Source of the DNA: Algorimicrobium hallyeonense
Lineage (GTDB): Bacteria; Bacteroidota; Bacteroidia; Flavobacteriales; Flavobacteriaceae
Assembly: GCF_042657385.1 (NCBI RefSeq)
Contig: NZ_JBHSLA010000002.1
Location: 501,095 to 565,094, forward strand
DNA length: 64,000 bases
Reading direction: 5' to 3'
The notes under the pieces were generated by a model. It did not search any database. It was not told the origin of the DNA and worked only from the letters and a program-made list of their open reading frames with translations. Each line of letters begins with the position of its first letter. The stretch's first letter is position 1. A program made the translations under genes and the position numbers. Positions 25,521 to 33,568 of this stretch are shown here, piece after piece.

Positions 25521-27653
25521 TTATTTCAACTCCTTCACTCCCATATTATACAAAGCAAACGCTTGAATATCTACTTGCTCGTTAATAGTAGCTTCAGTAG
25601 ATTTTCCGGCACCATGTCCGGCATTCACCTCAATTCTAATTAAGGTCGGATTCGCTCCTGTTTGCTTGTCTTGTAATTCAGCGGCAAATTTAAAACTATG
25701 CGCTGGTACTACACGATCGTCATGATCACCTGTAGTTACCAACGTTGCTGGATATTGAACACCTGCTTTTACATTGTGCACTGGCGAATACCCTTTAATA
25801 TAATCAAACATCTCTTTACTTTGTTCGGATGTTCCATAATCAAAGGACCAACCTGCTCCTGACGTAAACGTATGGTAACGTAACATATCTAAAACACCCA
25901 CTTGTGGAATAGCCACCTTCATTAAATCTGGTCGTTGTGTCATAGTTGCACCAACTAATAATCCACCATTAGATCCGCCTTTTATTGCTAAATAATCAGA
26001 TGACGTATAGTTTTCTTTGATTAGGTATTCGGCTGCTGCAATAAAATCATCAAACACATTTTGCTTTTGCATTTGCGTTCCTGCATTATGCCATTTTTTA
26101 CCGTATTCACCACCTCCACGTAAATTAGCAACAGCATACACACCACCATTTTCTAACCACACAGCATTGGCAATACTAAACGACGGCGTTAAACTAATAT
26201 TAAAACCACCGTAAGCATATAGCATAGTTGGATTCTTGCCGTTTAATTCTGTGCCTTTTTTATAGGTGATAATCATTGGTACTTTGGTACCATCTTTAGA
26301 GCTATAAAATACTTGCTTAGACTCATAATCATCCGATTTGAAATCGATATTTGGCTTTTGGTAAACCGTTGATTCGCCAGTTTCAGGGTCATACGCATAA
26401 ATAGTTCCTGGTGCCGTATAATTTGTAAACGAATAGTATAAGGTAGTTGCTTCCTTTTTACCACCAAAACCACCAACAGAACCAATTCCTGGTAAGCTAA
26501 CATCACGTACTAAAGTGCCATCAAATTTGTATTGTTTTACAACAGAAACCGCATCTTTCATGTATTCCGCAAAAATATAATTTGCACCTTTAGATACCGA
26601 TAGTACATTTTCAGTTTCTGGAATCACATCTTCCCAATGGGCTTGTTCAAATTTATTTAAATTGAATTTTACAATGCGTTTATTAGGTGCTTCAAAATCC
26701 GTAACCACGAAGAATGTTTGACCTTCATTATTTATAACATTATTACTACTTTCAAAATTATCAACCACTTTTACAATCGGTCCATTTTTCCGTAGGTCTT
26801 TAATATACAACTCATTTCCATAGGTGGAATTTGCTGCGGTAATCACCAAATAGTTTTCATCCTGCGTTACAGAACCTCCTACATAACGACGCTTTTCAGT
26901 ATCGCCAAAAATAATTTTATCTTCACTTTGAGGTGTTCCTAATTTGTGATAAAATAAACGGTGTTGATCGGTTTTAGCTGATAACTCACTACCTTTTGGT
27001 TTCTCATAGCTGGAATAATAAAACCCTTCATTTTTGTACCAAGACATGCCACTGAATTTAACGTCCATAATGGTATCGCCAATAATTTCTTTATTTTCAG
27101 TTTTTAAAACGATAATTTTTCGCCAGTCACTTCCACCTTCAGAAATAGCATAGGCAGCCATAGAACCATCTTCCGTAAAACTTAAACCACCTAAAGACGT
27201 GGTTCCATCTTTAGAAAACGCATTTGGATCTAAAAACACTTCTTGGTTTCCATCTTTATCTGTTCTATATAAAACGGATTGGTTTTGAAGCCCATCATTT
27301 TTATAAAAATAGGTGTAATTACCTTCAATAAATGGTGCAGAAATTTTTTCGTAATTCCAAAGCGTTTCCATCCGTTTTTTCAACTTGCTTCGGAACGGAA
27401 TTTGATCTAAATAATTAAACGTCACTTCGTTTTGAGCTTTTACCCATGCTTTGGTATCTTCAGCATAATCATCTTCCAGCCAACGGTATGGATCTTGAAC
27501 TTGAGTTTCAAAATACGTGTCAACCGTGTCAACTTTTTTAGTTTCTGGATAAGTAATAGTCATTGAAACATCTTCTTTTTCAGTTTTGTTTTGGTCATCC
27601 TTACAAGCAACGATAGTTGAGAGTGCCAAAACGCATATTAATGATTTCCTCAT
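25521..27653 (-). CDS. prolyl oligopeptidase, family S9A, lipoprotein
   Basis: A 710-residue peptidase that cuts after proline in short peptides. The signal peptide ends in a lipobox (LSTIVACKD), so the enzyme is probably lipid-anchored in the cell envelope. Residues 30-430 form the beta-propeller; the C-terminal alpha/beta-hydrolase holds the nucleophile Ser561 in GGSNGG, then DHDDRVVPAH (Asp) and NAGHGAG (His). VYAVANLRGGGEYGKKWH before the nucleophile is typical of S9A. It has its own transcription unit and converges with the PLP enzyme gene. Confidence 0.93.
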   Translation of the reverse strand: MRKSLICVLALSTIVACKDDQNKTEKEDVSMTITYPETKKVDTVDTYFETQVQDPYRWLEDDYAEDTKAWVKAQNEVTFNYLDQIPFRSKLKKRMETLWNYEKISAPFIEGNYTYFYKNDGLQNQSVLYRTDKDGNQEVFLDPNAFSKDGTTSLGGLSFTEDGSMAAYAISEGGSDWRKIIVLKTENKEIIGDTIMDVKFSGMSWYKNEGFYYSSYEKPKGSELSAKTDQHRLFYHKLGTPQSEDKIIFGDTEKRRYVGGSVTQDENYLVITAANSTYGNELYIKDLRKNGPIVKVVDNFESSNNVINNEGQTFFVVTDFEAPNKRIVKFNLNKFEQAHWEDVIPETENVLSVSKGANYIFAEYMKDAVSVVKQYKFDGTLVRDVSLPGIGSVGGFGGKKEATTLYYSFTNYTAPGTIYAYDPETGESTVYQKPNIDFKSDDYESKQVFYSSKDGTKVPMIITYKKGTELNGKNPTMLYAYGGFNISLTPSFSIANAVWLENGGVYAVANLRGGGEYGKKWHNAGTQMQKQNVFDDFIAAAEYLIKENYTSSDYLAIKGGSNGGLLVGATMTQRPDLMKVAIPQVGVLDMLRYHTFTSGAGWSFDYGTSEQSKEMFDYIKGYSPVHNVKAGVQYPATLVTTGDHDDRVVPAHSFKFAAELQDKQTGANPTLIRIEVNAGHGAGKSTEATINEQVDIQAFALYNMGVKELK

Positions 27654-27741
27654 ATTATAATTGGTTTTAGTGTAATGAACAAAAATAAGGAAATACTTAT
27701 AAAGTAATGTTAAAGAAAATACAAGGTGATAAATAAATGAC

Positions 27742-29790
27742 CTATTCAGGATACTCTATACGTAAGTGGTAAATATTGGTCAGTTTCTGCTTCAATATCT
27801 TTTTAATAGATTGAATTTCTTTAAAGGTAATATTGGCATTTAAAAACTGATCATCATTCATTTGTTTGTTTAAAATGCTTTCTACAAAATCGTCAATTTT
27901 TGTGGACGTTGGTTCTTTTAAACTCTTGGAAGCCGCTTCTACACTATCACACATCATTAAAATAGCCGTTTCTTTACTGAAAGGTTTTGGACCTGGATAC
28001 ATGAAATCTTCTATTGCTATGAGCTCGTTGACTTCCTTTTCTTTCATATAGAAATAATATACCAAACTCGTTCCATGATGGGTTCTAATAAAATCGATAA
28101 CACGATCCGGAAGATTATTTTTTCGGGCTATTTCAATTCCATCAATTACGTGATTGATAATAATTTGAGCACTTTCGGTTGGTGATAATTCATCATGCGG
28201 ATTAATTCCTGTAGATTGGTTTTCCGTAAAATACGTTGGGTTTTTCATTTTCCCAATATCGTGATACAAGGCGCCAACACGAACCAACATAGCATTGGCT
28301 CCAATTTCGTTAGCAGCAGCTTCAGCTAAATTGGCCACATTTAAAGAATGGTGAAACGTTCCTGGCGCTTTATTTGATAATTCTTTCAATAATTTGGTAT
28401 TGGTGTCTGATAATTCTAATAAAGATACATCAGACACTAATCCGAAGAGTTTTTCGTAAGCATAAATTAGCGGTTGCACAAATAAGGTTGCCAAGCCACA
28501 AAGCACAAACAAACCAAAAGTTTCCCATTGTAGGGTTTCAACACTTCCTTCATGAATGACGAAGAATGCAAAATAGGCAACAATATATATTAAGGTGATT
28601 TGCCCGACGGAAATAAATAAATTCGCGCGTTTGTATAATTCCGACACGGTTAAAATAGTAACGATTCCTGCAATAATTTGTAGGAACATATATTCGTAAC
28701 TGTTAGGTACTACCAGTCCTAATAGTAAAACCGTTAAAACATGTGTGAACAGGCCCAAACGCGCATCAAAAAAGGCTTTTAGCACCAAGGGCAAAATACA
28801 AATTGGGACCACATAAATGTATTGCGAATTGTAATTAACCACCAAGGTTGTGATTAATACCATAAAGGCTACGTTAAAGAAAATAAAGGTCACTTTTACA
28901 TTATTTTCAAAAACAGACATCCGATATTTTCTTAAAAATAACAACAGCATAAGTAAGGCTAATGCCACTAAAAGAGTGTAGGCAAAAACAATCCATATAT
29001 AATTAGATTTGTTCCAAACTTGCGATTCATATTCAGATTCTAACGATTTTAAAATTTGAAACTTAACACCTTCTACAACTTCACCTTTAGAGATAATAAG
29101 CGTTTCCCGCTCAACACTTCCACGAATATATGAGACTTTATCGAGCTCTTCTTGAAGTACTCGGGATGAAAATTCCTTGTTAAATTCTAAATTTGGTTCT
29201 ACTAAATCGAAAAACAACGATGTGAATTCATTTTTATAAGTCAACAAATCCTTACTTTCTAAAACCTTGACAATAATTGCTTTTAATTGATTTTCCTTAA
29301 CTAGGTTTACAAATTGGGTTTGCTCCTTCTCGACGCGACCTTCTAAAATAATGACTTTTTTGGTGTCCGAATAATTATGTTCTTCGTTTAAAACACCAAA
29401 ATGGTAGAGTTTATCAATTATTTGAATTCCAGCATCCTTTAAATCGTTTCTTGTATAGACGGGAATCGTATCTAAAAAAACCGATTTAAATTGACGTTGA
29501 AAATTATTAGTTATTGTGTTTGGAACCGATGCATCTAAATTAAAGTATAACGGTGACGCGTCCTTAATCTCTTGTTTTTCCGTGGTAATTTCAGCATCCG
29601 TTTTCTTAATGGCGAAATTAAAGGGTGCATAAAGGTTTTCTGATTGCCAAGGTTTTCCTTTTTCGAAATTGTATTTAAATTTACCACTTTTAGGAAATAA
29701 ATACACAATTAAAAATGTAGTCGATATAAAAAGCAACAGCTTATAGCCTAACGAATGATTTCTATATAGTGTATTTATAAAGTCTTTCAT
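27742..29790 (-). CDS. 7TM-HD phosphodiesterase, PgpH-like (c-di-AMP hydrolase family)
   Basis: The product (682 residues from ATG 29790) starts with a membrane helix (YKLLLFISTTFLIVYLF), has an extracytoplasmic 7TMR-HDED domain (about residues 50-260), about seven membrane helices (270-440) and a C-terminal HD domain. The HD motif set is HHSLNVANLAEAAA, YHDIGKM (His-Asp), HVIDG and HHGT, as in HDIG proteins. PgpH in Listeria hydrolyses cyclic di-AMP, so that activity is the likely role. An upstream TTG at 29811 is less likely. No synthetase gene is nearby. Confidence 0.85.
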   Translation of the reverse strand: MKDFINTLYRNHSLGYKLLLFISTTFLIVYLFPKSGKFKYNFEKGKPWQSENLYAPFNFAIKKTDAEITTEKQEIKDASPLYFNLDASVPNTITNNFQRQFKSVFLDTIPVYTRNDLKDAGIQIIDKLYHFGVLNEEHNYSDTKKVIILEGRVEKEQTQFVNLVKENQLKAIIVKVLESKDLLTYKNEFTSLFFDLVEPNLEFNKEFSSRVLQEELDKVSYIRGSVERETLIISKGEVVEGVKFQILKSLESEYESQVWNKSNYIWIVFAYTLLVALALLMLLLFLRKYRMSVFENNVKVTFIFFNVAFMVLITTLVVNYNSQYIYVVPICILPLVLKAFFDARLGLFTHVLTVLLLGLVVPNSYEYMFLQIIAGIVTILTVSELYKRANLFISVGQITLIYIVAYFAFFVIHEGSVETLQWETFGLFVLCGLATLFVQPLIYAYEKLFGLVSDVSLLELSDTNTKLLKELSNKAPGTFHHSLNVANLAEAAANEIGANAMLVRVGALYHDIGKMKNPTYFTENQSTGINPHDELSPTESAQIIINHVIDGIEIARKNNLPDRVIDFIRTHHGTSLVYYFYMKEKEVNELIAIEDFMYPGPKPFSKETAILMMCDSVEAASKSLKEPTSTKIDDFVESILNKQMNDDQFLNANITFKEIQSIKKILKQKLTNIYHLRIEYPE

Positions 29791-29883
29791 AGATTGGTGA
29801 AATATTTTCAAATGTAGTAAAATATAGTCGAAAATTATGGGTGTATAAAATGCTAATCATTCTACATTCTATTAAAAAATGAT

Positions 29884-29891
29884 TAATTTTG
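29884..29891 (+). promoter_or_regulatory. -7 element of the thiolase gene
   Basis: TAATTTTG matches TAnnTTTG and lies 28 bases before the thiolase ATG. The TTG half-site is not clear. Confidence 0.45.
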
Positions 29892-29919
29892 TGGGATTAA
29901 AAAATTAAACTAGAAAAAC

Positions 29920-31098
29920 ATGAGTAAAGAAGTCGTCATTGTATCAGCAGCCAGAACACCAATTGGTAGTTTTTTAGGATCCCTTTCAACTGTTCCTGCA
30001 CCACGTTTGGGTGCTGTAGCTATTAAAGGTGCTTTAGAAAAAATTAATTTAAAGCCAGAATTAGTTCAAGAGGTTATTATGGGTCATGTTGTTCAAGCCG
30101 GGGCCGGACAAGCGCCTGCAAGACAAGCGGCAATTTACGCAGGAATTCCAAACACGGTTCCATGTACCACTGTAAATAAAGTGTGTGCATCTGGAATGAA
30201 AGCGGTTATGCAAGCAGCACAAGCTATTGCTTTAGGTGATGCCGACGTTGTGGTTGCTGGTGGAATGGAAAATATGAGTTTAATTCCGCATTATCTTCAT
30301 GCTAGAACAGGTACTAAATTTGGTCCTGCTAAAATGGAAGACGGGATGCAACGTGATGGATTAGTGGATGCTTACGATCAAAACGCCATGGGTGTTTGTG
30401 CAGACGCCTGTGCTACTGAATATAGATTTTCTCGTGAAGATCAGGATGCCTATGCTATTCAATCGTATAAACGATCGGCTGCAGCTTGGGAAGCCGGGAA
30501 ATTTGATAATGAAGTGGTTCCAGTTGAAGTTCCACAAAGAGGTGGTGATGCATTAGTTGTGGATACAGATGAAGAGTTCACCAATGTAAAATTAGAAAAA
30601 ATACCAGCTTTACGTCCTGCTTTTACCAAAGATGGAACTGTTACAGCTGCCAATGCTTCAACTATAAATGATGGTGCGGGTGCTATGGTTTTAATGAGTC
30701 GCGAGAAAGCAGACGAATTAGGATTGAAAGTTCTAGCAACTATAAAAAGCTTTGCCGATGCTGCTCATGAGCCAGAATGGTTTACAACAGCGCCTGCTAA
30801 AGCCTTACCTAAAGCGTTAGATAAAGCTGGAATTAATATCAAAGATGTTGATTTCTTTGAATTTAATGAAGCATTTTCGGTTGTTGGTTTAGCCAATATG
30901 AAAATACTAGGCTTAAACGACGCCAATGTAAACGTGAATGGTGGAGCTGTTTCTTTAGGACATCCATTAGGTTGTTCAGGTGTTCGTATTTTAATTACAT
31001 TATTAAATGTTTTAGAACAAAACAATGCAAAAATTGGTGCAGCCGCTATTTGTAATGGTGGTGGTGGTGCTTCGGCAGTTGTTATCGAAAGAAACTAA
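29920..31098 (+). CDS. acetyl-CoA C-acyltransferase (thiolase)
   Basis: A 392-residue thiolase: catalytic Cys in TVNKVCASGMKA near residue 89, NEAFSVVGLANMK with His-adjacent Asn, GGAVSLGHPLGCSG with the catalytic His near 350, and CNGGGGASAVVIER with the second catalytic Cys. It can condense two acetyl-CoA or cleave 3-ketoacyl-CoA. The length and motifs fit AtoB/PhaA-type biosynthetic thiolases. The NlpC/P60 gene follows after 15 bases, so the two may be co-transcribed. Confidence 0.92.
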   Translation: MSKEVVIVSAARTPIGSFLGSLSTVPAPRLGAVAIKGALEKINLKPELVQEVIMGHVVQAGAGQAPARQAAIYAGIPNTVPCTTVNKVCASGMKAVMQAAQAIALGDADVVVAGGMENMSLIPHYLHARTGTKFGPAKMEDGMQRDGLVDAYDQNAMGVCADACATEYRFSREDQDAYAIQSYKRSAAAWEAGKFDNEVVPVEVPQRGGDALVVDTDEEFTNVKLEKIPALRPAFTKDGTVTAANASTINDGAGAMVLMSREKADELGLKVLATIKSFADAAHEPEWFTTAPAKALPKALDKAGINIKDVDFFEFNEAFSVVGLANMKILGLNDANVNVNGGAVSLGHPLGCSGVRILITLLNVLEQNNAKIGAAAICNGGGGASAVVIERN

Positions 31099-31113
31099 TA
31101 CCTTACTTTTTGC

Positions 31114-31869
31114 ATGCAATACGGAATTTGTCATTTAAGCATTGTTCCATTACGATTGGAACCTAGTGATACAAGTGAACTTGTGTCCCAAGTATTGTAT
31201 GGTGATTATTTTAAAGTGCTTGAAAAACGGAAGTCTTGGAGTAGAATCCGATTGGGTTTTGATACCTATGAAGGTTGGATTGATAACAAGCAGTACCTTG
31301 AAATTACAGAAGACAATTATAATACATTGCATGACGAAGCGCCTATTCTTTCAACGGATTTAGTTGAATTTATTGAAGACAGCGAAAGTCAACTATATCC
31401 TATTCCGTTGGGCTCAAGTTTAAACGGATTGGATATATTACAACATACACATGATGGGAATGCGGTTAGTGAAATAGCTACTAAAGCGCATATTTTAAAA
31501 ACCGCATTTTCATATTTAAACGCTCCTTATCTTTGGGGTGGAAAAACACCCTTTGGTATAGATTGTTCAGGGTTTACCCAAATGGTTTATAAATTAAATG
31601 GTTATAAATTATTCCGCGATGCCTCACAACAAGCCACACAAGGCGAGGCGTTGAGTTTTATTGAAGAAAGCGATCCAGGTGATTTAGCATTTTTTGATAA
31701 TGACGAAGGACAGATAGTCCATGTTGGTATTATTATGCCGGATAATTTTATTATTCATGCACATGGTAAAGTCCGCATTGATAGATTAGATCATTCCGGA
31801 ATTTATAATGTAGATACACGCATGCATACTCATAAATTACGCGTTATTAAGCGGATTGTGGAGGGGTAA
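31114..31869 (+). CDS. NlpC/P60 family peptidase with SH3 domain (YkfC-like)
   Basis: This 251-residue cytoplasmic protein has no signal peptide. The N-terminal 120 residues form bacterial SH3-like domains (PLRLEPSDTSELVSQVLYGD, then EGWID); the C-terminal NlpC/P60 domain has WGGKTPFGIDCSGFTQMVYK with the catalytic Cys and HVGIIMPDNFIIHAHG with His residues. Similar proteins cleave gamma-D-Glu-diaminopimelate bonds of cell-wall peptides, often in peptide recycling. It follows the thiolase gene by 15 bases. Confidence 0.85.
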   Translation: MQYGICHLSIVPLRLEPSDTSELVSQVLYGDYFKVLEKRKSWSRIRLGFDTYEGWIDNKQYLEITEDNYNTLHDEAPILSTDLVEFIEDSESQLYPIPLGSSLNGLDILQHTHDGNAVSEIATKAHILKTAFSYLNAPYLWGGKTPFGIDCSGFTQMVYKLNGYKLFRDASQQATQGEALSFIEESDPGDLAFFDNDEGQIVHVGIIMPDNFIIHAHGKVRIDRLDHSGIYNVDTRMHTHKLRVIKRIVEG

Positions 31870-31949
31870 GTAAGTTCAAGTATTATTTAAATATTGAATC
31901 TGTTATTATAAAACGAACCCAAAAATCACCTCTTTAAACTCAAGAACCA

Positions 31950-32165
31950 ATGAATGTCATACCAATAGCAATTGCATTATTCTTAATTATCGCTTTCCTT
32001 TTCTGGAAGCTTACCAACGGTCATTTCAAAAAGGAATATGGTAGTACATTATGGAATCAATGGGGAACACGGCTTTTTTATTGGCAAGGTGTTATATATA
32101 CAAGTACCGGAATTACAATTTTAATCTTGTTTATTTTAAAATGGACAGGCATTTTGACTTTTTAG
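31950..32165 (+). CDS. small two-helix membrane protein, unknown
   Basis: A 71-residue protein with two hydrophobic stretches, MNVIPIAIALFLIIAFLFW and VIYTSTGITILILFILKW, joined by a basic and aromatic loop (TNGHFKKEYGSTLWNQWG). The reading frame is clean, starts with ATG and ends just before a terminator. I recognise no family. It is probably real because of its clear membrane pattern and the terminator, but the function is unknown. Confidence 0.5.
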   Translation: MNVIPIAIALFLIIAFLFWKLTNGHFKKEYGSTLWNQWGTRLFYWQGVIYTSTGITILILFILKWTGILTF

Positions 32166-32257
32166 TTTTCTAGGAATTTAGCATACCATGGTTCTTATCA
32201 ATTAAATTTGTTTCAAGCGCTAGTCATGGAAAACGAATTATTGGATTAACATAAAAC

Positions 32258-32293
32258 AAAAAAAATGCTACTGAATTTCAGTAGCATTTTTTT
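32258..32293. terminator. bidirectional terminator
   Basis: AATGCTACTGAA and TTCAGTAGCATT pair as a 12-base stem, flanked by A and T runs. It separates the small membrane protein (plus strand) from the TPR gene (minus strand). Confidence 0.85.
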
Positions 32294-32314
32294 ATTCAAT
32301 TAAACCTATTAGAA

Positions 32315-33559
32315 TTATCCTCCTAAAGCTTCAACTTTAGCTTTCATTTTCTTGTACTTTTCAGTTTCCGCAATGGCACTATAAATATTCATTAGTGTTT
32401 TAGAAACCTCTAAATTTTCTGAATCTACTTCTAAAACAGCTTCTAAATAAGGAATAGCTGTTTTATAAAGCTCTTTACGTTCCGCCTTTAGTTCATCATA
32501 ACGTTTGTTATCAGCAGCGGATGTTCCTAAACCATTCATTTCTTCAATAAGACCTTGCTCCTCACCTAGTATTAAAGCTGCAATATTGGTATGTGCATTT
32601 GTATACGTAGGATCCATTTCAATAACCTTGTTATAATATTCTTTAGCTTTGTCATTATACCCAGCTTCAGCCGAAAGAACACCTAAATTGTAAAACAAAT
32701 CTACATTAGTTGGATCTAAATCAATTGCCTTTTCAATTAGCAACTTATATTCATCTCTATTACCCAGTTTATACTGTAAATTGGCTTCTGTTAAAATAAT
32801 ATTAACATCTGTAGGGTTTTGATCACGCGCTAATTTTATGGCCTTTAAAGCTTCTTCGGTTTTCCCTAAATTAACATAAATAAAGGCAATATTTTTTGTG
32901 ATTTCATTTGCTTTCGATTCTGAAACACGTTCACCTGGTTTAATATAAGCGCCTGTTTTTACAAATAAATCTCTGTTTTCTTTATCAAAAACCTCTTCTT
33001 CACCTGTTTCTTTGTTGGTTGCAAAATACTCTTTAGTAATGCCAGTATAACCCAATTTATTTAATTCTAAATAATGTTTAAGGGCTTCGTCATAATCTTT
33101 ACCACTAACAGCACTAATTGCTGCGTAATAAAGGTAGGTTGTATCTTGAGGAACAACGTTATATAATTGCTCAAATTTTATTGCTGCTTCCGAAAAGTTA
33201 TTTGCTTTGTAGAAGCTATTTGCTTTCATTAAAAGCTCATTTTCCATGGTAGTTGTTAATTCAGACGCTTCTGAATCATAATTTTTTCCTACTAAAATTA
33301 AACTTTCAATGGCTTTGTTTAAGTCGGAATTATTTGCTGTACCTTGAGCATACATTGCTTCAGCTACTAATAAATGATATTGGGATTTTTGCTTATCATC
33401 CATTCCAGACATCATAGATTCTGCCTGATTCAATGCTGTTTTGGCTTCAGCATAATTTTTATTTTTTATTGCTTTCTCTGCTGTACGTAACTCTTTTTTT
33501 TGAGCAAAAGAAACAGTACTTACTAGAATTGCCAATGCAACTAAAATTGGGTTTCTCAT
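32315..33559 (-). CDS. secreted TPR-repeat protein
   Basis: A 414-residue protein with a signal peptide (MRNPILVALAILVSTVSFAQ) and tetratricopeptide repeats: KNKNYAEAKTALNQAE, KANNFSEAAIKFEQLY, NLGKTEEALKAIKLAR, NLGVLSAEAGYNDKAKEYYNKVIEMDPT and further copies near the end. TPR proteins hold protein partners; in Bacteroidota such periplasmic ones are linked to envelope assembly, but the partner is not given by the sequence. The start is 9 bases after gyrA, so both are one transcript. Confidence 0.8.
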   Translation of the reverse strand: MRNPILVALAILVSTVSFAQKKELRTAEKAIKNKNYAEAKTALNQAESMMSGMDDKQKSQYHLLVAEAMYAQGTANNSDLNKAIESLILVGKNYDSEASELTTTMENELLMKANSFYKANNFSEAAIKFEQLYNVVPQDTTYLYYAAISAVSGKDYDEALKHYLELNKLGYTGITKEYFATNKETGEEEVFDKENRDLFVKTGAYIKPGERVSESKANEITKNIAFIYVNLGKTEEALKAIKLARDQNPTDVNIILTEANLQYKLGNRDEYKLLIEKAIDLDPTNVDLFYNLGVLSAEAGYNDKAKEYYNKVIEMDPTYTNAHTNIAALILGEEQGLIEEMNGLGTSAADNKRYDELKAERKELYKTAIPYLEAVLEVDSENLEVSKTLMNIYSAIAETEKYKKMKAKVEALGG

Positions 33560-33568
33560 TTTATTATT